A DNA stretch of 6,346 nt from Acidimicrobiales bacterium (GTDB lineage Bacteria > Actinomycetota > Acidimicrobiia > Acidimicrobiales > SHLQ01). Shown piece by piece: positions 1 to 6,346 of this stretch (positions within the stretch are counted from its first letter, which is position 1; each line of letters starts with the position of its first letter). The notes under the pieces are model-generated. The model did not search any database. It was not told the origin of the DNA and was given only the letters and a program-made list of their open reading frames with translations. The stretch lies in assembly GCA_013002375.1 (NCBI GenBank), contig JABDJW010000100.1, positions 1 to 6,346 on the forward strand, read 5' to 3'. The position numbers and the translations under genes were made by a program.

Positions 1-1436
1 TAGATGTCGGAGTCGTTCTGCTTCCAGAAGAACGCGACGTCGTAGGCCGGCGGGGCTTCGTCGACGCGGACCACGGGTTGCGGGCGGTCGGGCGTTGCGG
101 CCCGCTTCCTGAGATACAGCGAGTTGACCGCTTCGTGCAGCGGGCCCGATGCGTGGTGGGGCTCGGCGGAGCGCGCGGCGCGGGCTCTCGAGATCGCCTC
201 ATCCAGTCGGGCCCGATTCACGGCCATGCCCAACTCGCTCAAGAAGCGCTCCTGCAGCATCCGGCGATCGTTGTCCGAAGGGCTCCGGGCCAGGAGCGCC
301 TCCATCTTCGTCGTGAGCTCACCGGGGAGGTACGTGTGGACGAGCCCGGCCGATTCAAAGTCTGCGAACACCTCCATCTTGGGCACCAGCACCGGGCACC
401 CCACCGCGGTCGCATCGGAGATCTTGGCCGGGACCTGATACTGGCTGATGGCCGAATCGGGCTCCTGGGCCAGCACGACCAGGTCAGCGGCCGTCATGAT
501 CCGGCCGAGCTCATCCATGCTGCACGGACCATGGGTCACATACAGATGATCGGCATCGGCGACCCGCTGGTCGACGAACGACTTCACCTCCCGGTCGCTG
601 GTGGTGGTGAAGACATGGAGGCGCACGTCGTCGCGACCGATCTCGCTCAGTGCAGCCACGATGTCCTGCACGCCCTTGTGCTCGCGCACGGTGCCGATGA
701 ACAACACGGCCAGTTCGTCGGTCAGGACGCCGCAGCGAGCTCGGGCCAACGCCCGCGTGGTTCGATATCGGTCGGAACCGGGGGTCGGGCCCGGATTGCG
801 GGCGTGACGCACGGTGATTCCCCCGTAGCGCGCCGCGAGCGGGCCGCTGACCACGGTGCGGGCATCGAAGTACGACAGGCACTCGTCGGCCAGCTTGGTG
901 GCCGGCTCGTCGAGCAGCTGACCGATCATGCCCGAGCGGGCCGCCTCGAAATCGTCCGAGGTGCGGTGGTCGGCGAACGTCAACTCGTCGTCGTCGAGGT
1001 CGACGATCAAGGGCGCATCGCTCCATTCCGCGATCATCGTGGCCAGATGGACGCCGGGTAGGCGGCTCTTGCTGCACAGGACGATGTCGTATTTGTCCTG
1101 GAGCGCGGCGGCCAAGGCCTTGGGGAGATAGTCGCTGACGTCGGTGGCCGGGAAACTCCTCACCTGCAACTGCGCACCGGACAACGGCGGCCACAGGCTG
1201 GTCCCGAAACGTGACCACATCGGACCGATGAGGTCGACCTTCCAGTCGGCTTGGAGAAGGCGAACCAGTACGTAGGCGCGGCCGACCGGGTTGTGGGCGA
1301 GATCCCAGCTCACGACCGCAGCCCGAGGCTTGACCCCATCGGCCGGCGTTGCGCCGGCGGCCGCCATGGCCTCGGTGATGCGGACCAAGTTTCGCGCCGC
1401 GCGCTCAGCCGCGACCGCGTTGCCTTCACGGGTCAT
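1..1436 (-). CDS. GT-B glycosyltransferase (GT4-like), 3' end outside window
   Basis: The minus-strand frame is open from ATG at 1436-1434 to the window edge, giving 478 codons with no stop. It is a probable sugar transferase using a nucleotide-activated donor, acting in the cytoplasm on a surface glycan or glycolipid. The N-terminal Rossmann-like half starts near residues 38-70 (AAVVSWDLAHNP, then KVDLIGPMW). The donor-binding half starts near residue 241 with LAVLFIGTVREHKG, where R251 and K254 match the usual G-x-R/K donor-phosphate site. The segment 325-351 (E325, then PAKISDATAVGCPVLV) is the C-terminal GT4 signature in its PAK-x-x-D-A form. After a charged linker (about 410-462) the frame reads VAFFWKQNDSDI, which looks like the first strand of another domain. 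The start overlaps the stop of the upstream gene as ATGA, with no clear ribosome binding site, so translational coupling is likely. The family call is firm; donor and acceptor are unknown. Confidence 0.88.
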   Translation of the reverse strand, partial: MTREGNAVAAERAARNLVRITEAMAAAGATPADGVKPRAAVVSWDLAHNPVGRAYVLVRLLQADWKVDLIGPMWSRFGTSLWPPLSGAQLQVRSFPATDVSDYLPKALAAALQDKYDIVLCSKSRLPGVHLATMIAEWSDAPLIVDLDDDELTFADHRTSDDFEAARSGMIGQLLDEPATKLADECLSYFDARTVVSGPLAARYGGITVRHARNPGPTPGSDRYRTTRALARARCGVLTDELAVLFIGTVREHKGVQDIVAALSEIGRDDVRLHVFTTTSDREVKSFVDQRVADADHLYVTHGPCSMDELGRIMTAADLVVLAQEPDSAISQYQVPAKISDATAVGCPVLVPKMEVFADFESAGLVHTYLPGELTTKMEALLARSPSDNDRRMLQERFLSELGMAVNRARLDEAISRARAARSAEPHHASGPLHEAVNSLYLRKRAATPDRPQPVVRVDEAPPAYDVAFFWKQNDSDI

Positions 1437-2188
1437 CGAAAGGCCCGGGGGTCGAGCCACTTCGTCACGCCTTTCAGCACCGCGCCGAGCTGGCGATGAT
1501 CGGATTCGGACGACGGATCCGAGTAGGCCAGGTGGACCTCGAAGGTCCGGCCGATGGCCGGTGCCGCCGCATCGATCGCGAGGATCGAATGGGCGTCACG
1601 AGCCAGCTCGCCGGAGCCGACTTCCTCGCCGTCGGCCAGCACCAGGAAGCGTTTTGGCGGAAGCTCCGGGTTCGGCGGCAGGTAGAGGTGCAGATCAAGC
1701 CGCTCGGTCGACTCGGCGGTGACCGAGAAAACACTCTGCACCCAGTCGTCGTCATAGGGCTGCGGCGCCACAGTGACCGGTGCGAGCACCGCCGCGGCCG
1801 ACGGGTCGATCGCCACGGTCTCGACATCGTCCCCGCGCTGCAGTTCGAGCGACGGGCGACCCACACCTCCCGTCGGGGCGGTCACGCTGGCGGTGCCTAC
1901 GATCGCGTCGATGGTCGTGATGGGCGATGCCGGTAGCAGCATCGAGAGCTGGCGGGCTCCGTCGGCATCGATCGAGTACAGCCGACCGGCGCGGCGCACA
2001 CACCAGTTGGTGGCACCCGGCCGCAACACCAACTCGACCGGCGTGATGTCGCCCCGCACCGGTTTGGCCTGACCGGTGACGAGACCGTACCCGGACAGGG
2101 CCTGCTCACGGGCCGTTCGGAGCACTCGTTTTGCGCCGCGACGCGCCGTGGAGATGGTGGAAACGGCGTCGCCGCGGGACGTGACCAT
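1433..2188 (-). CDS. Conserved-style hypothetical protein, beta-rich, coupled to glycosyltransferase
   Basis: This is a 251-residue protein of unknown function. The first 30 residues are basic and helix-like (RRGAKRVLRTAREQA). The rest looks like two beta-rich halves, about 45-140 and 148-247, with alternating hydrophobic strands such as PVELVLRP, RFLVLADGEEV and RTFEVHLAY. There is no signal peptide, transmembrane segment or visible catalytic motif. The tail SESDHRQLGAVLKGVTKW resembles, from memory, the end of beta-sandwich modules found with actinobacterial glycosyltransferases; this is a weak inference. The frame stays open upstream to 2647, but that stretch is antisense to the sulfotransferase. 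ATG 2188 is preferred because it has a -10-like TACCCT 7 nt upstream and starts outside the neighbouring gene. Its TGA overlaps the glycosyltransferase ATG, so the two are probably co-expressed and may act on the same glycan. Confidence 0.8.
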   Translation of the reverse strand: MVTSRGDAVSTISTARRGAKRVLRTAREQALSGYGLVTGQAKPVRGDITPVELVLRPGATNWCVRRAGRLYSIDADGARQLSMLLPASPITTIDAIVGTASVTAPTGGVGRPSLELQRGDDVETVAIDPSAAAVLAPVTVAPQPYDDDWVQSVFSVTAESTERLDLHLYLPPNPELPPKRFLVLADGEEVGSGELARDAHSILAIDAAAPAIGRTFEVHLAYSDPSSESDHRQLGAVLKGVTKWLDPRAFR

Positions 2189-2195
2189 TTGGTCC

Positions 2196-2201
2196 AGGGT
2201 A
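2196..2201 (-). promoter_or_regulatory. Probable -10 element for the leftward operon
   Basis: On the minus strand TACCCT fits the TAnnnT pattern and ends 7 nt before ATG 2188, placing transcription start at or next to the A of the ATG. A possible -35, TTTACC (2226-2221), lies 19 nt upstream, which is rather long. A GGAGGG at 2214-2209 is 20 nt from the ATG, too far to act as a ribosome binding site for it. The leaderless reading is inference. Confidence 0.45.
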
Positions 2202-2237
2202 CCGGCAACCCTCCGGGTGCGGTAAATGAGACGCCTG

Positions 2238-2243
2238 TACCAT
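2238..2243 (+). promoter_or_regulatory. Probable -10 element for the sulfotransferase
   Basis: TACCAT fits TAnnnT and ends 6 nt before GTG 2250, so transcription would begin at the start codon. No convincing -35 is seen. The hexamer lies inside the reading frame that would result from ATG 2226, which is the main reason to prefer GTG 2250 as the start. Confidence 0.45.
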
Positions 2244-2249
2244 GGGCCG

Positions 2250-3131
2250 GTGTCCTCCGACTCAGCGCCCCTCGTCGTCATGGCGGGTATGCACCGCAGC
2301 GGGACGTCGTTACTGGCCAACGCGCTGGGCCGGCTCGGCCTGCACCTCGGGCACCCCGATGCGCTCATGGGCGCAGCACCCTCGAACGTGCACGGCCACG
2401 GCGAACTGTACGCCGTAGCCCGGTTGAACGACGCGATCCTGGCCGCATGCGGCGCGCACTGGGCCGCGCCACTCGCGATCGAATCGGCCCGGTTCGACGA
2501 GCTGGCCGCCGGCGAGTTGGGCGATCGGGCCCGATCCCTCTTGGGGGCCGAGTTGACCGGCGTGCAGTTGATCAAGGATCCCCGCTTCTGCCTCACGCTG
2601 CCGTTCTGGCGAACGGTGTTCGCCGGCCGCCCACTGGTACTCCTCACGCCATGGCGTCACCCCCAGGCGGTCGGCCGATCACTGGCCTCCCGCAACGACT
2701 TCCCCTCCGCCTACGGCGAACGGCTCTGGACGATCTATCACCACCGACTGGCCGTCGCCGCCACAGGACTTCCTCGCCTCATCGTGGCCCACCGCTCGGT
2801 GGTGGATGAATCCGTTCCGACGCTGACCGCGGTGGTCCGATGGTTGGCTGAACACGGCATCACCGCAGACCCGCCGGACACGACCACCATCGCGCTCGAT
2901 CCCGACAGCGTGCATCACCAGGGCGATCGCGACCTCACCGATTCCGAGCAGGCACTCCTCGCTGATCTCGCGGCCGATCGGCCGCGGTCGCCGGTTGACG
3001 ACCCAATTGACGACCCAATTGACGACGCGGTAGCGGACGTGTTCTTCGGCGCGGTCGCGGCGTTCGCCAACCAGCGCGATCACTACCGCTTCAAGCTCAA
3101 CGAACTTCGGGCTCGGCAGCAGAGCGACTAA
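2250..3131 (+). CDS. PAPS-dependent sulfotransferase family protein
   Basis: A 293-residue protein predicted to transfer sulfate from PAPS to a hydroxyl or amine of an acceptor. The 5'-phosphosulfate-binding loop is GMHRSGTS at residues 13-20, right after the first strand LVVMA. The 3'-phosphate-binding motif is RHPQAVGRSL at about 136-145, with R136 and S144 as the expected ligands. Between them, GHGELYAVARLND (49-61) and IKDPRFCLTLPFW (108-120) are typical of bacterial sulfotransferases found near glycosyltransferases. There is no signal peptide, so it is cytoplasmic. The C-terminal linker holds the acidic repeat VDDPIDDPIDDA (249-260), followed by a charged tail. ATG 2226 would add eight residues (301 in total), but GTG 2250 fits the leaderless promoter better; ATG 2280 would sit too close to the loop. 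It is divergent from the glycosyltransferase operon and 10 nt ahead of the sulfatase. The acceptor is unknown; a surface glycan or lipid is plausible from context. Confidence 0.88.
   Translation: MSSDSAPLVVMAGMHRSGTSLLANALGRLGLHLGHPDALMGAAPSNVHGHGELYAVARLNDAILAACGAHWAAPLAIESARFDELAAGELGDRARSLLGAELTGVQLIKDPRFCLTLPFWRTVFAGRPLVLLTPWRHPQAVGRSLASRNDFPSAYGERLWTIYHHRLAVAATGLPRLIVAHRSVVDESVPTLTAVVRWLAEHGITADPPDTTTIALDPDSVHHQGDRDLTDSEQALLADLAADRPRSPVDDPIDDPIDDAVADVFFGAVAAFANQRDHYRFKLNELRARQQSD
2995..3026 (+). repeat. 12-bp in-frame tandem repeat, about 2.7 copies
   Basis: The unit TTGACGACCCAA occurs twice perfectly, plus eight further bases (2995-3006, 3007-3018, 3019-3026). It is in frame and encodes the acidic DDPI repeat in the sulfotransferase linker. 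Its CCA and ATT codons are poorer in GC than the surroundings, consistent with recent slippage expansion. Confidence 0.9.
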
Positions 3132-3135
3132 AACT
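3130..3135 (+). promoter_or_regulatory. Weak -10-like element before the sulfatase
   Basis: AAAACT keeps the key A at position 2 and T at position 6 of a -10 box. It ends 6 nt before GTG 3142, the same spacing as at the sulfotransferase. It overlaps the TAA stop of that gene. It is a local AT-rich island and may drive a separate leaderless sulfatase transcript, but the match is poor and read-through from the upstream gene is equally possible. Confidence 0.25.
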
Positions 3136-3141
3136 CGGACC

Positions 3142-5436
3142 GTGCCCCACGAGTCCGATTCCGAACACACCATCAATCTGGCGCTGGCCGACAGCACTGC
3201 GCCCCCGGCTTCGCGCCCCTATCCGCGGGGCAAGCCCAACGTCGTCGTCATCGTGCTCGACGACCTGGGATTCGCCCAGCTCGGCTGTTACGGCTCGGAT
3301 CTCGAGACGCCCAACATCGATCGGCTCGCCGCACGCGGGCTTCGGTTCACCAACTTCCACACCACTGCCGTTTGCTCGCCGACGCGGGCCTGCATCCTCA
3401 CCGGCCGCAACCACCACCGGGTCGGCATGGGAATGCTGCCCGACATGCCGGTGAACTACTTCGCATACCGCGGCCAGTTCCCCGACTCGGCCGGCACCAT
3501 CGCCGAGGTCCTGCGCGACCAGGGCTACTCGACGACCTGCATCGGCAAGTGGCATCTGGTACCGCGCGACCAGCGGGCCACCGGTCCGTTCGACATGTGG
3601 CCCACCGGCGTGGGCTTCGAGCGCTACTACGGCTTCCTCAACGGCGAGACCAACCAGTGGACCCCCAACCTGATCCGCGACCAGAACCACGTCGAACCGC
3701 CGGCGACACCCGATGAGGGCTACCACCTCGACGCCGACCTGGCCGACGAAGCGATCAGCCAGCTGCGCACGCTGCGGCTGCTCAACCCGGATCGACCGTT
3801 CCTGCTCTGGTACGCCACCGGCTCACCCCATGCACCCCACCAGGCTCCGCCCGAGTGGATCGATCGCTACGCCGGGCGCTTCGACGACGGCTGGGACGTT
3901 TGGCGGGAGCAGACCTTCGCTCGCCAGAAGAAGCTCGGCGTCGTGCCGGCCGACGCCGAGCTGAGCGAGCGACCCGAGTGGGTCGACGCATGGTCCGACA
4001 TCGATCCCGAGCGTCAACGTCTCTACGCCCGCATGATGGAGGTGTTCGCCGGCTTTCTCTCCCACACCGATCATCACATCGGCCGACTGCTCGATCATCT
4101 CGACGAGACCGGCCAGGCCGAGAACACCATCGTCATGCTGGTGAGCGACAACGGGTGTTCGGCCGAGGGCGGGCCCAATGGCAGCTGGAACCAGCTCCGG
4201 CACTACATCACCGACCTCGACGACGACCTGGCCCGTGAGTTCGAACACTTCGACGATCTCGGCGGTATGAAGTCGAGCGGCCACTACCCCTGGGGCTGGG
4301 CGCTGGCCGGCAACACGCCGTTCCGACGCTGGAAGCGGTACACCTACGAAGGCGGCGTGCGCGACCCGTTGATCATCGCCGGGCCGAGCATCACCGACGC
4401 CGGCGACCTGCGCCACCAGTACGTGCACGCGATCGATCTCCTCCCCACCGTGCTCGACATCGCCGGTATCGATCCCCCGGCCGAGCTCGGGGGCGCGGAA
4501 CAGCTCTTGCACGATGGGGTGAGCATCCGGGCCGCGCTCGAATCGGCGACCGCGGCCGATCCCCGCACCGCGCAGTACTACGAGTGTTGGGGAAGCCGGG
4601 CGATGTACGCCGACGGCTGGAAGGCGGTCACCAACCACGTGAACCAGCTCACCAAGCAGGAGCGGGAACTGGTCGCCGGCAGCGCCGACTTCGAAGACGA
4701 CGAGTGGCAGCTGTTCGACACCCGGGCCGATTTCGCGGAGTCGCACGACCTCGCCGCCGAACACCCGGAGAAGCTGGCCGAACTGATCGCCCTCTGGCTC
4801 GACGCCGCGGAACGCAACGACGTCCTGCCAATCGACGACGGCCGCACCAACCGTCAGGCCCAGCTGCACCTGCCCTGGCTGAACTTCCAGAGCAGCCATC
4901 GGCTCCGCTCCGGCGACAAGATCCACGAGGCCCACTCCCCCGTTCTGCTCGGCGGGTTCCGCATGCTGGCCACGTTCTCGGAGGGGCTGGCCTCCGAGGC
5001 CACCGGGTTGCTCGCCGAACAAGGCGACTGGATTGCCGGGTGGGCGTGGTACCTGCGCGACGGTCGGGCGACGTGGCTCCTCACGTTCGACGGCCTCGAG
5101 CACCGGGTGAGCGGCGCGGCGCCGGCCGGCACCCAGATGCTGACCATCAATGCCGCGCCCCGCCGCGACGGCAACACGATCACCGGATTCGACCTCGAAC
5201 TGTTCGCCGATGAAGCGTCGATCGCCACGGGCGAGATCACCAACGAGTTCCCCGGCGCGATCTCGCCCGATGGGTCGTTCCTCACCGTCGGGTACGGGCG
5301 CCCCTTTCCGGTGTGCGACGACTACGAGCCGCCGTTCCCGGCGCCGACGAGCTTCGCCGAACTCGTGGTCGACGTCGGTCCGCCTCCACCCCTCGACTTC
5401 GAGGCCGAGTTCGAACGCATCATGCGCCATCAGTAA
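3142..5436 (+). CDS. Type I arylsulfatase (formylglycine-dependent), AtsD-like
   Basis: A 764-residue sulfatase hydrolysing sulfate esters to alcohol plus sulfate. The active-site signature AVCSPTRACILTG is complete: C78 would be oxidised to formylglycine, and R82 is present. Other family residues are visible: metal-binding D40-D41 in VIVLDDLGF, K136 and H138 in GKWHL, H230 in SPHAPH, D336-N337 in SDNG, and K398 in FRRWKRYTYEGGVRDP. The length and the stretch SSGHYPWGWALAGNTPFRRWKR match the long (about 750-790 residue) class that includes mycobacterial AtsD, rather than the roughly 500-residue class. The catalytic domain ends near 480-560; the last 200 or so residues form a beta-rich C-terminal region ending GYGRPFPVCDDYEPPF and an acidic tail. 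No signal peptide is seen, so it is probably cytoplasmic. GTG 3142 is the most upstream reasonable start and lacks a Shine-Dalgarno. The maturation enzyme (FGE or anSME) is not in the window. The substrate is unknown. Confidence 0.95.
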   Translation: MPHESDSEHTINLALADSTAPPASRPYPRGKPNVVVIVLDDLGFAQLGCYGSDLETPNIDRLAARGLRFTNFHTTAVCSPTRACILTGRNHHRVGMGMLPDMPVNYFAYRGQFPDSAGTIAEVLRDQGYSTTCIGKWHLVPRDQRATGPFDMWPTGVGFERYYGFLNGETNQWTPNLIRDQNHVEPPATPDEGYHLDADLADEAISQLRTLRLLNPDRPFLLWYATGSPHAPHQAPPEWIDRYAGRFDDGWDVWREQTFARQKKLGVVPADAELSERPEWVDAWSDIDPERQRLYARMMEVFAGFLSHTDHHIGRLLDHLDETGQAENTIVMLVSDNGCSAEGGPNGSWNQLRHYITDLDDDLAREFEHFDDLGGMKSSGHYPWGWALAGNTPFRRWKRYTYEGGVRDPLIIAGPSITDAGDLRHQYVHAIDLLPTVLDIAGIDPPAELGGAEQLLHDGVSIRAALESATAADPRTAQYYECWGSRAMYADGWKAVTNHVNQLTKQERELVAGSADFEDDEWQLFDTRADFAESHDLAAEHPEKLAELIALWLDAAERNDVLPIDDGRTNRQAQLHLPWLNFQSSHRLRSGDKIHEAHSPVLLGGFRMLATFSEGLASEATGLLAEQGDWIAGWAWYLRDGRATWLLTFDGLEHRVSGAAPAGTQMLTINAAPRRDGNTITGFDLELFADEASIATGEITNEFPGAISPDGSFLTVGYGRPFPVCDDYEPPFPAPTSFAELVVDVGPPPPLDFEAEFERIMRHQ

Positions 5437-5454
5437 CCGATCGATACGACGCCC

Positions 5455-5478
5455 CGGCGAGCTTCTCCGAAGACGCCG
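5455..5478 (+). terminator. Hairpin after the sulfatase, terminator-like without T-tract
   Basis: CGGCG (5455-5459) pairs with CGCCG (5474-5478). Inside it CTTC (5462-5465) pairs with GAAG (5469-5472) around a TCC loop, separated by a small 2x1 internal loop. It starts 18 nt after the sulfatase stop codon. There is no run of T after it, so intrinsic termination is uncertain; it may instead stabilise the 3' end or affect the following promoter. Confidence 0.35.
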
Positions 5479-5485
5479 CGACCGG

Positions 5486-5491
5486 TAGCAT
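5486..5491 (+). promoter_or_regulatory. Possible -10 element for the oxygenase gene
   Basis: TAGCAT fits TAnnnT and sits just downstream of the hairpin. Transcription would start near 5498, giving a leader of about 23 nt to GTG 5521 or 44 nt to ATG 5542. A weak TTCTCC at 5463-5468 lies 17 nt upstream, inside the hairpin. Unlike the other genes, the start codon is not adjacent to the predicted transcription start. Confidence 0.3.
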
Positions 5492-5520
5492 GGGGAGACC
5501 GCGCGAGCGGACGCGGCATC

Positions 5521-6346
5521 GTGAAGAAAGCGCCGACCCGTATGGCTCCAACCGATATTGCCCACCGCACGGCCGAGGGGGCGTTCGCCCGGCAGCTCGA
5601 CGATCTCATCCTGCCCCAGTGGTGGACGGGTACCGCAGCTCGCGACGCCGCGGAGTTCACGATCGATGCCGGCCCCTACGCCGGCTCCGGCGCCCTGCAC
5701 GAGAATCCCGAGTTGGCCGAACGGATGCGCTCGACCTTCGACCGAGTCGGGCTGGTGCATCTGGTGAACACCGGCTTGACCGAACTGGCCGACATGCGGC
5801 TGGCCGCCCGGATCGTCCTCGATGCCGAAATGGCCTATGAAGGTGGCGCCAACCCCCGCGTTCCGATCGAGCCGAACGTCTACGAGGTCGGCGCACCCCT
5901 CGCCGCCCACCTGCACTACCACCACGAGATGGCCTATATCGGCCAGAGCACCAAAATGGTTGCCTTCTTGGCCAAGCAGGTCCTGCCCTGGCGCGGCGCC
6001 ACCTGGGTCTCCGACAGTGTGGCTGCCACCGAAGCCCTTCTGGAGACCGACTTCGGCCGGAAACTGGCCGACAAGGGGGTCTGCTACCACCGGCTGCTGA
6101 CCGACCGCGACGCCTACGCCGACCGGATCGAAGAGGGTGTCTACAACCATTGGCAGCGATCGCTGAGCACCGACGACCCCGCGATCGCCGAGGAGCGAGC
6201 TCGCGAACGCGGCCTGGTCACCGAATGGGGCAACGAACGCCTCCTGCGCACCAAGTACTACGTGTCGGCCTTCGAGTACTTCCCCCAGATGGATCGCAAC
6301 CTGCTCTACTGCAGCGTGGCCGACCATGGCATGTGGTTCGACGCCT
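5521..6346 (+). CDS. TauD/TfdA-family Fe(II)/2-oxoglutarate oxygenase, 3' end outside window
   Basis: The frame is open for 275 codons to the right edge. The family uses Fe(II), O2 and 2-oxoglutarate to hydroxylate or otherwise oxidise small substrates in the cytoplasm. The visible iron site is H134-H135-E136 in HYHHEMAY, an H-x-E dyad like the HNEMSY motif of the SyrP/clavaminate-synthase-like branch, rather than the H-x-D of TauD itself. It is followed by the usual core MVAFLAKQVLPWRGATWVSD. Further on, HWQRSLSTDDPA and TEWGNERLLRTKYYV match the TfdA fold. The distal histidine and the 2-oxoglutarate-binding arginine lie beyond the window. The start is either GTG 5521 (MKKAPTRMAP) or ATG 5542; neither has a good ribosome binding site, and AAGAAAG before the ATG is a weak candidate. 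The neighbouring sulfatase hints at organosulfur metabolism, but the substrate cannot be read from the sequence. Confidence 0.87.
   Translation, partial: MKKAPTRMAPTDIAHRTAEGAFARQLDDLILPQWWTGTAARDAAEFTIDAGPYAGSGALHENPELAERMRSTFDRVGLVHLVNTGLTELADMRLAARIVLDAEMAYEGGANPRVPIEPNVYEVGAPLAAHLHYHHEMAYIGQSTKMVAFLAKQVLPWRGATWVSDSVAATEALLETDFGRKLADKGVCYHRLLTDRDAYADRIEEGVYNHWQRSLSTDDPAIAEERARERGLVTEWGNERLLRTKYYVSAFEYFPQMDRNLLYCSVADHGMWFDA

Noticed and set aside
78..1061. A 327-codon plus-strand open frame
   Set aside because: It is antisense to the glycosyltransferase, whose motifs are clear; the translation is rich in His, Gly and Arg with no family features.
511..1218. A 235-codon minus-strand open frame inside the glycosyltransferase
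   Set aside because: It is in a different frame from the real gene and reads as Arg/Pro-rich shadow sequence.
2209..2214. GGAGGG on the minus strand as a ribosome binding site
   Set aside because: It is 20 nt from ATG 2188; the only codon at good spacing in frame is CTG (2197-2195), a very unlikely start.
2226..2249. ATG 2226 as the sulfotransferase start
   Set aside because: It adds only eight non-conserved residues (MRRLYHGP) that contain the predicted -10 element; kept as an alternative only.
2189..2647. N-terminal extension of the 251-residue protein to ATG 2647
   Set aside because: The extension would be wholly antisense to the sulfotransferase, has shadow-like Ser/Arg/Pro composition, and would cross the divergent promoter region.
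3823..6327. An 834-codon ATG-initiated open frame on the minus strand opposite the sulfatase and oxygenase
   Set aside because: Its translation is a Gly/Val/Arg-rich string without recognisable domains, as expected for the antisense of GC-rich coding DNA, while both plus-strand genes have complete family motifs.
1..6346. tRNA, rRNA, CRISPR arrays, insertion sequences, attachment sites
   Set aside because: None seen: no spaced repeat arrays, no transposase motifs, no tRNA-like folds, and little non-coding space (61, 10 and 84 bp).

Overview
The window is GC-rich and densely coded, with one divergent promoter region and five genes. Protein style, frequent GTG starts, weak Shine-Dalgarno sequences and -10-like hexamers lying 6-7 nt before start codons suggest an actinomycete, perhaps a marine or freshwater member of the Acidimicrobiia (Ilumatobacter-like). 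That assignment is inference; no rRNA or marker gene is present.

Left arm, minus strand (2188 down to 1): a 251-residue protein of unknown function is followed by a GT-B glycosyltransferase. They are joined by an ATGA stop/start overlap at 1433-1436. The glycosyltransferase runs off the left edge, and its last visible residues look like the start of a further domain.

Centre (2189-2249): a 61-bp intergenic region holds two back-to-back promoters. Each has a TAnnnT hexamer 6-7 nt before the likely start codon, so both flanking genes are probably leaderless.

Right arm, plus strand (2250 to 6346): a PAPS-dependent sulfotransferase is followed after 10 nt by a 764-residue type I (formylglycine) arylsulfatase of the AtsD-like class. 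After an 84-bp gap with a hairpin and a possible promoter comes a TauD/TfdA-family Fe(II)/2-oxoglutarate oxygenase, cut by the right edge.

Together, the glycosyltransferase, its coupled partner and the sulfotransferase fit synthesis and sulfation of a surface glycan or glycolipid. The sulfatase and oxygenase fit sulfate-ester (organosulfur) turnover. An enzyme that adds sulfate directly followed by one that removes it is the most notable feature. No mobile element, RNA gene or CRISPR array was seen, and no clearly new defence or other system is evident.
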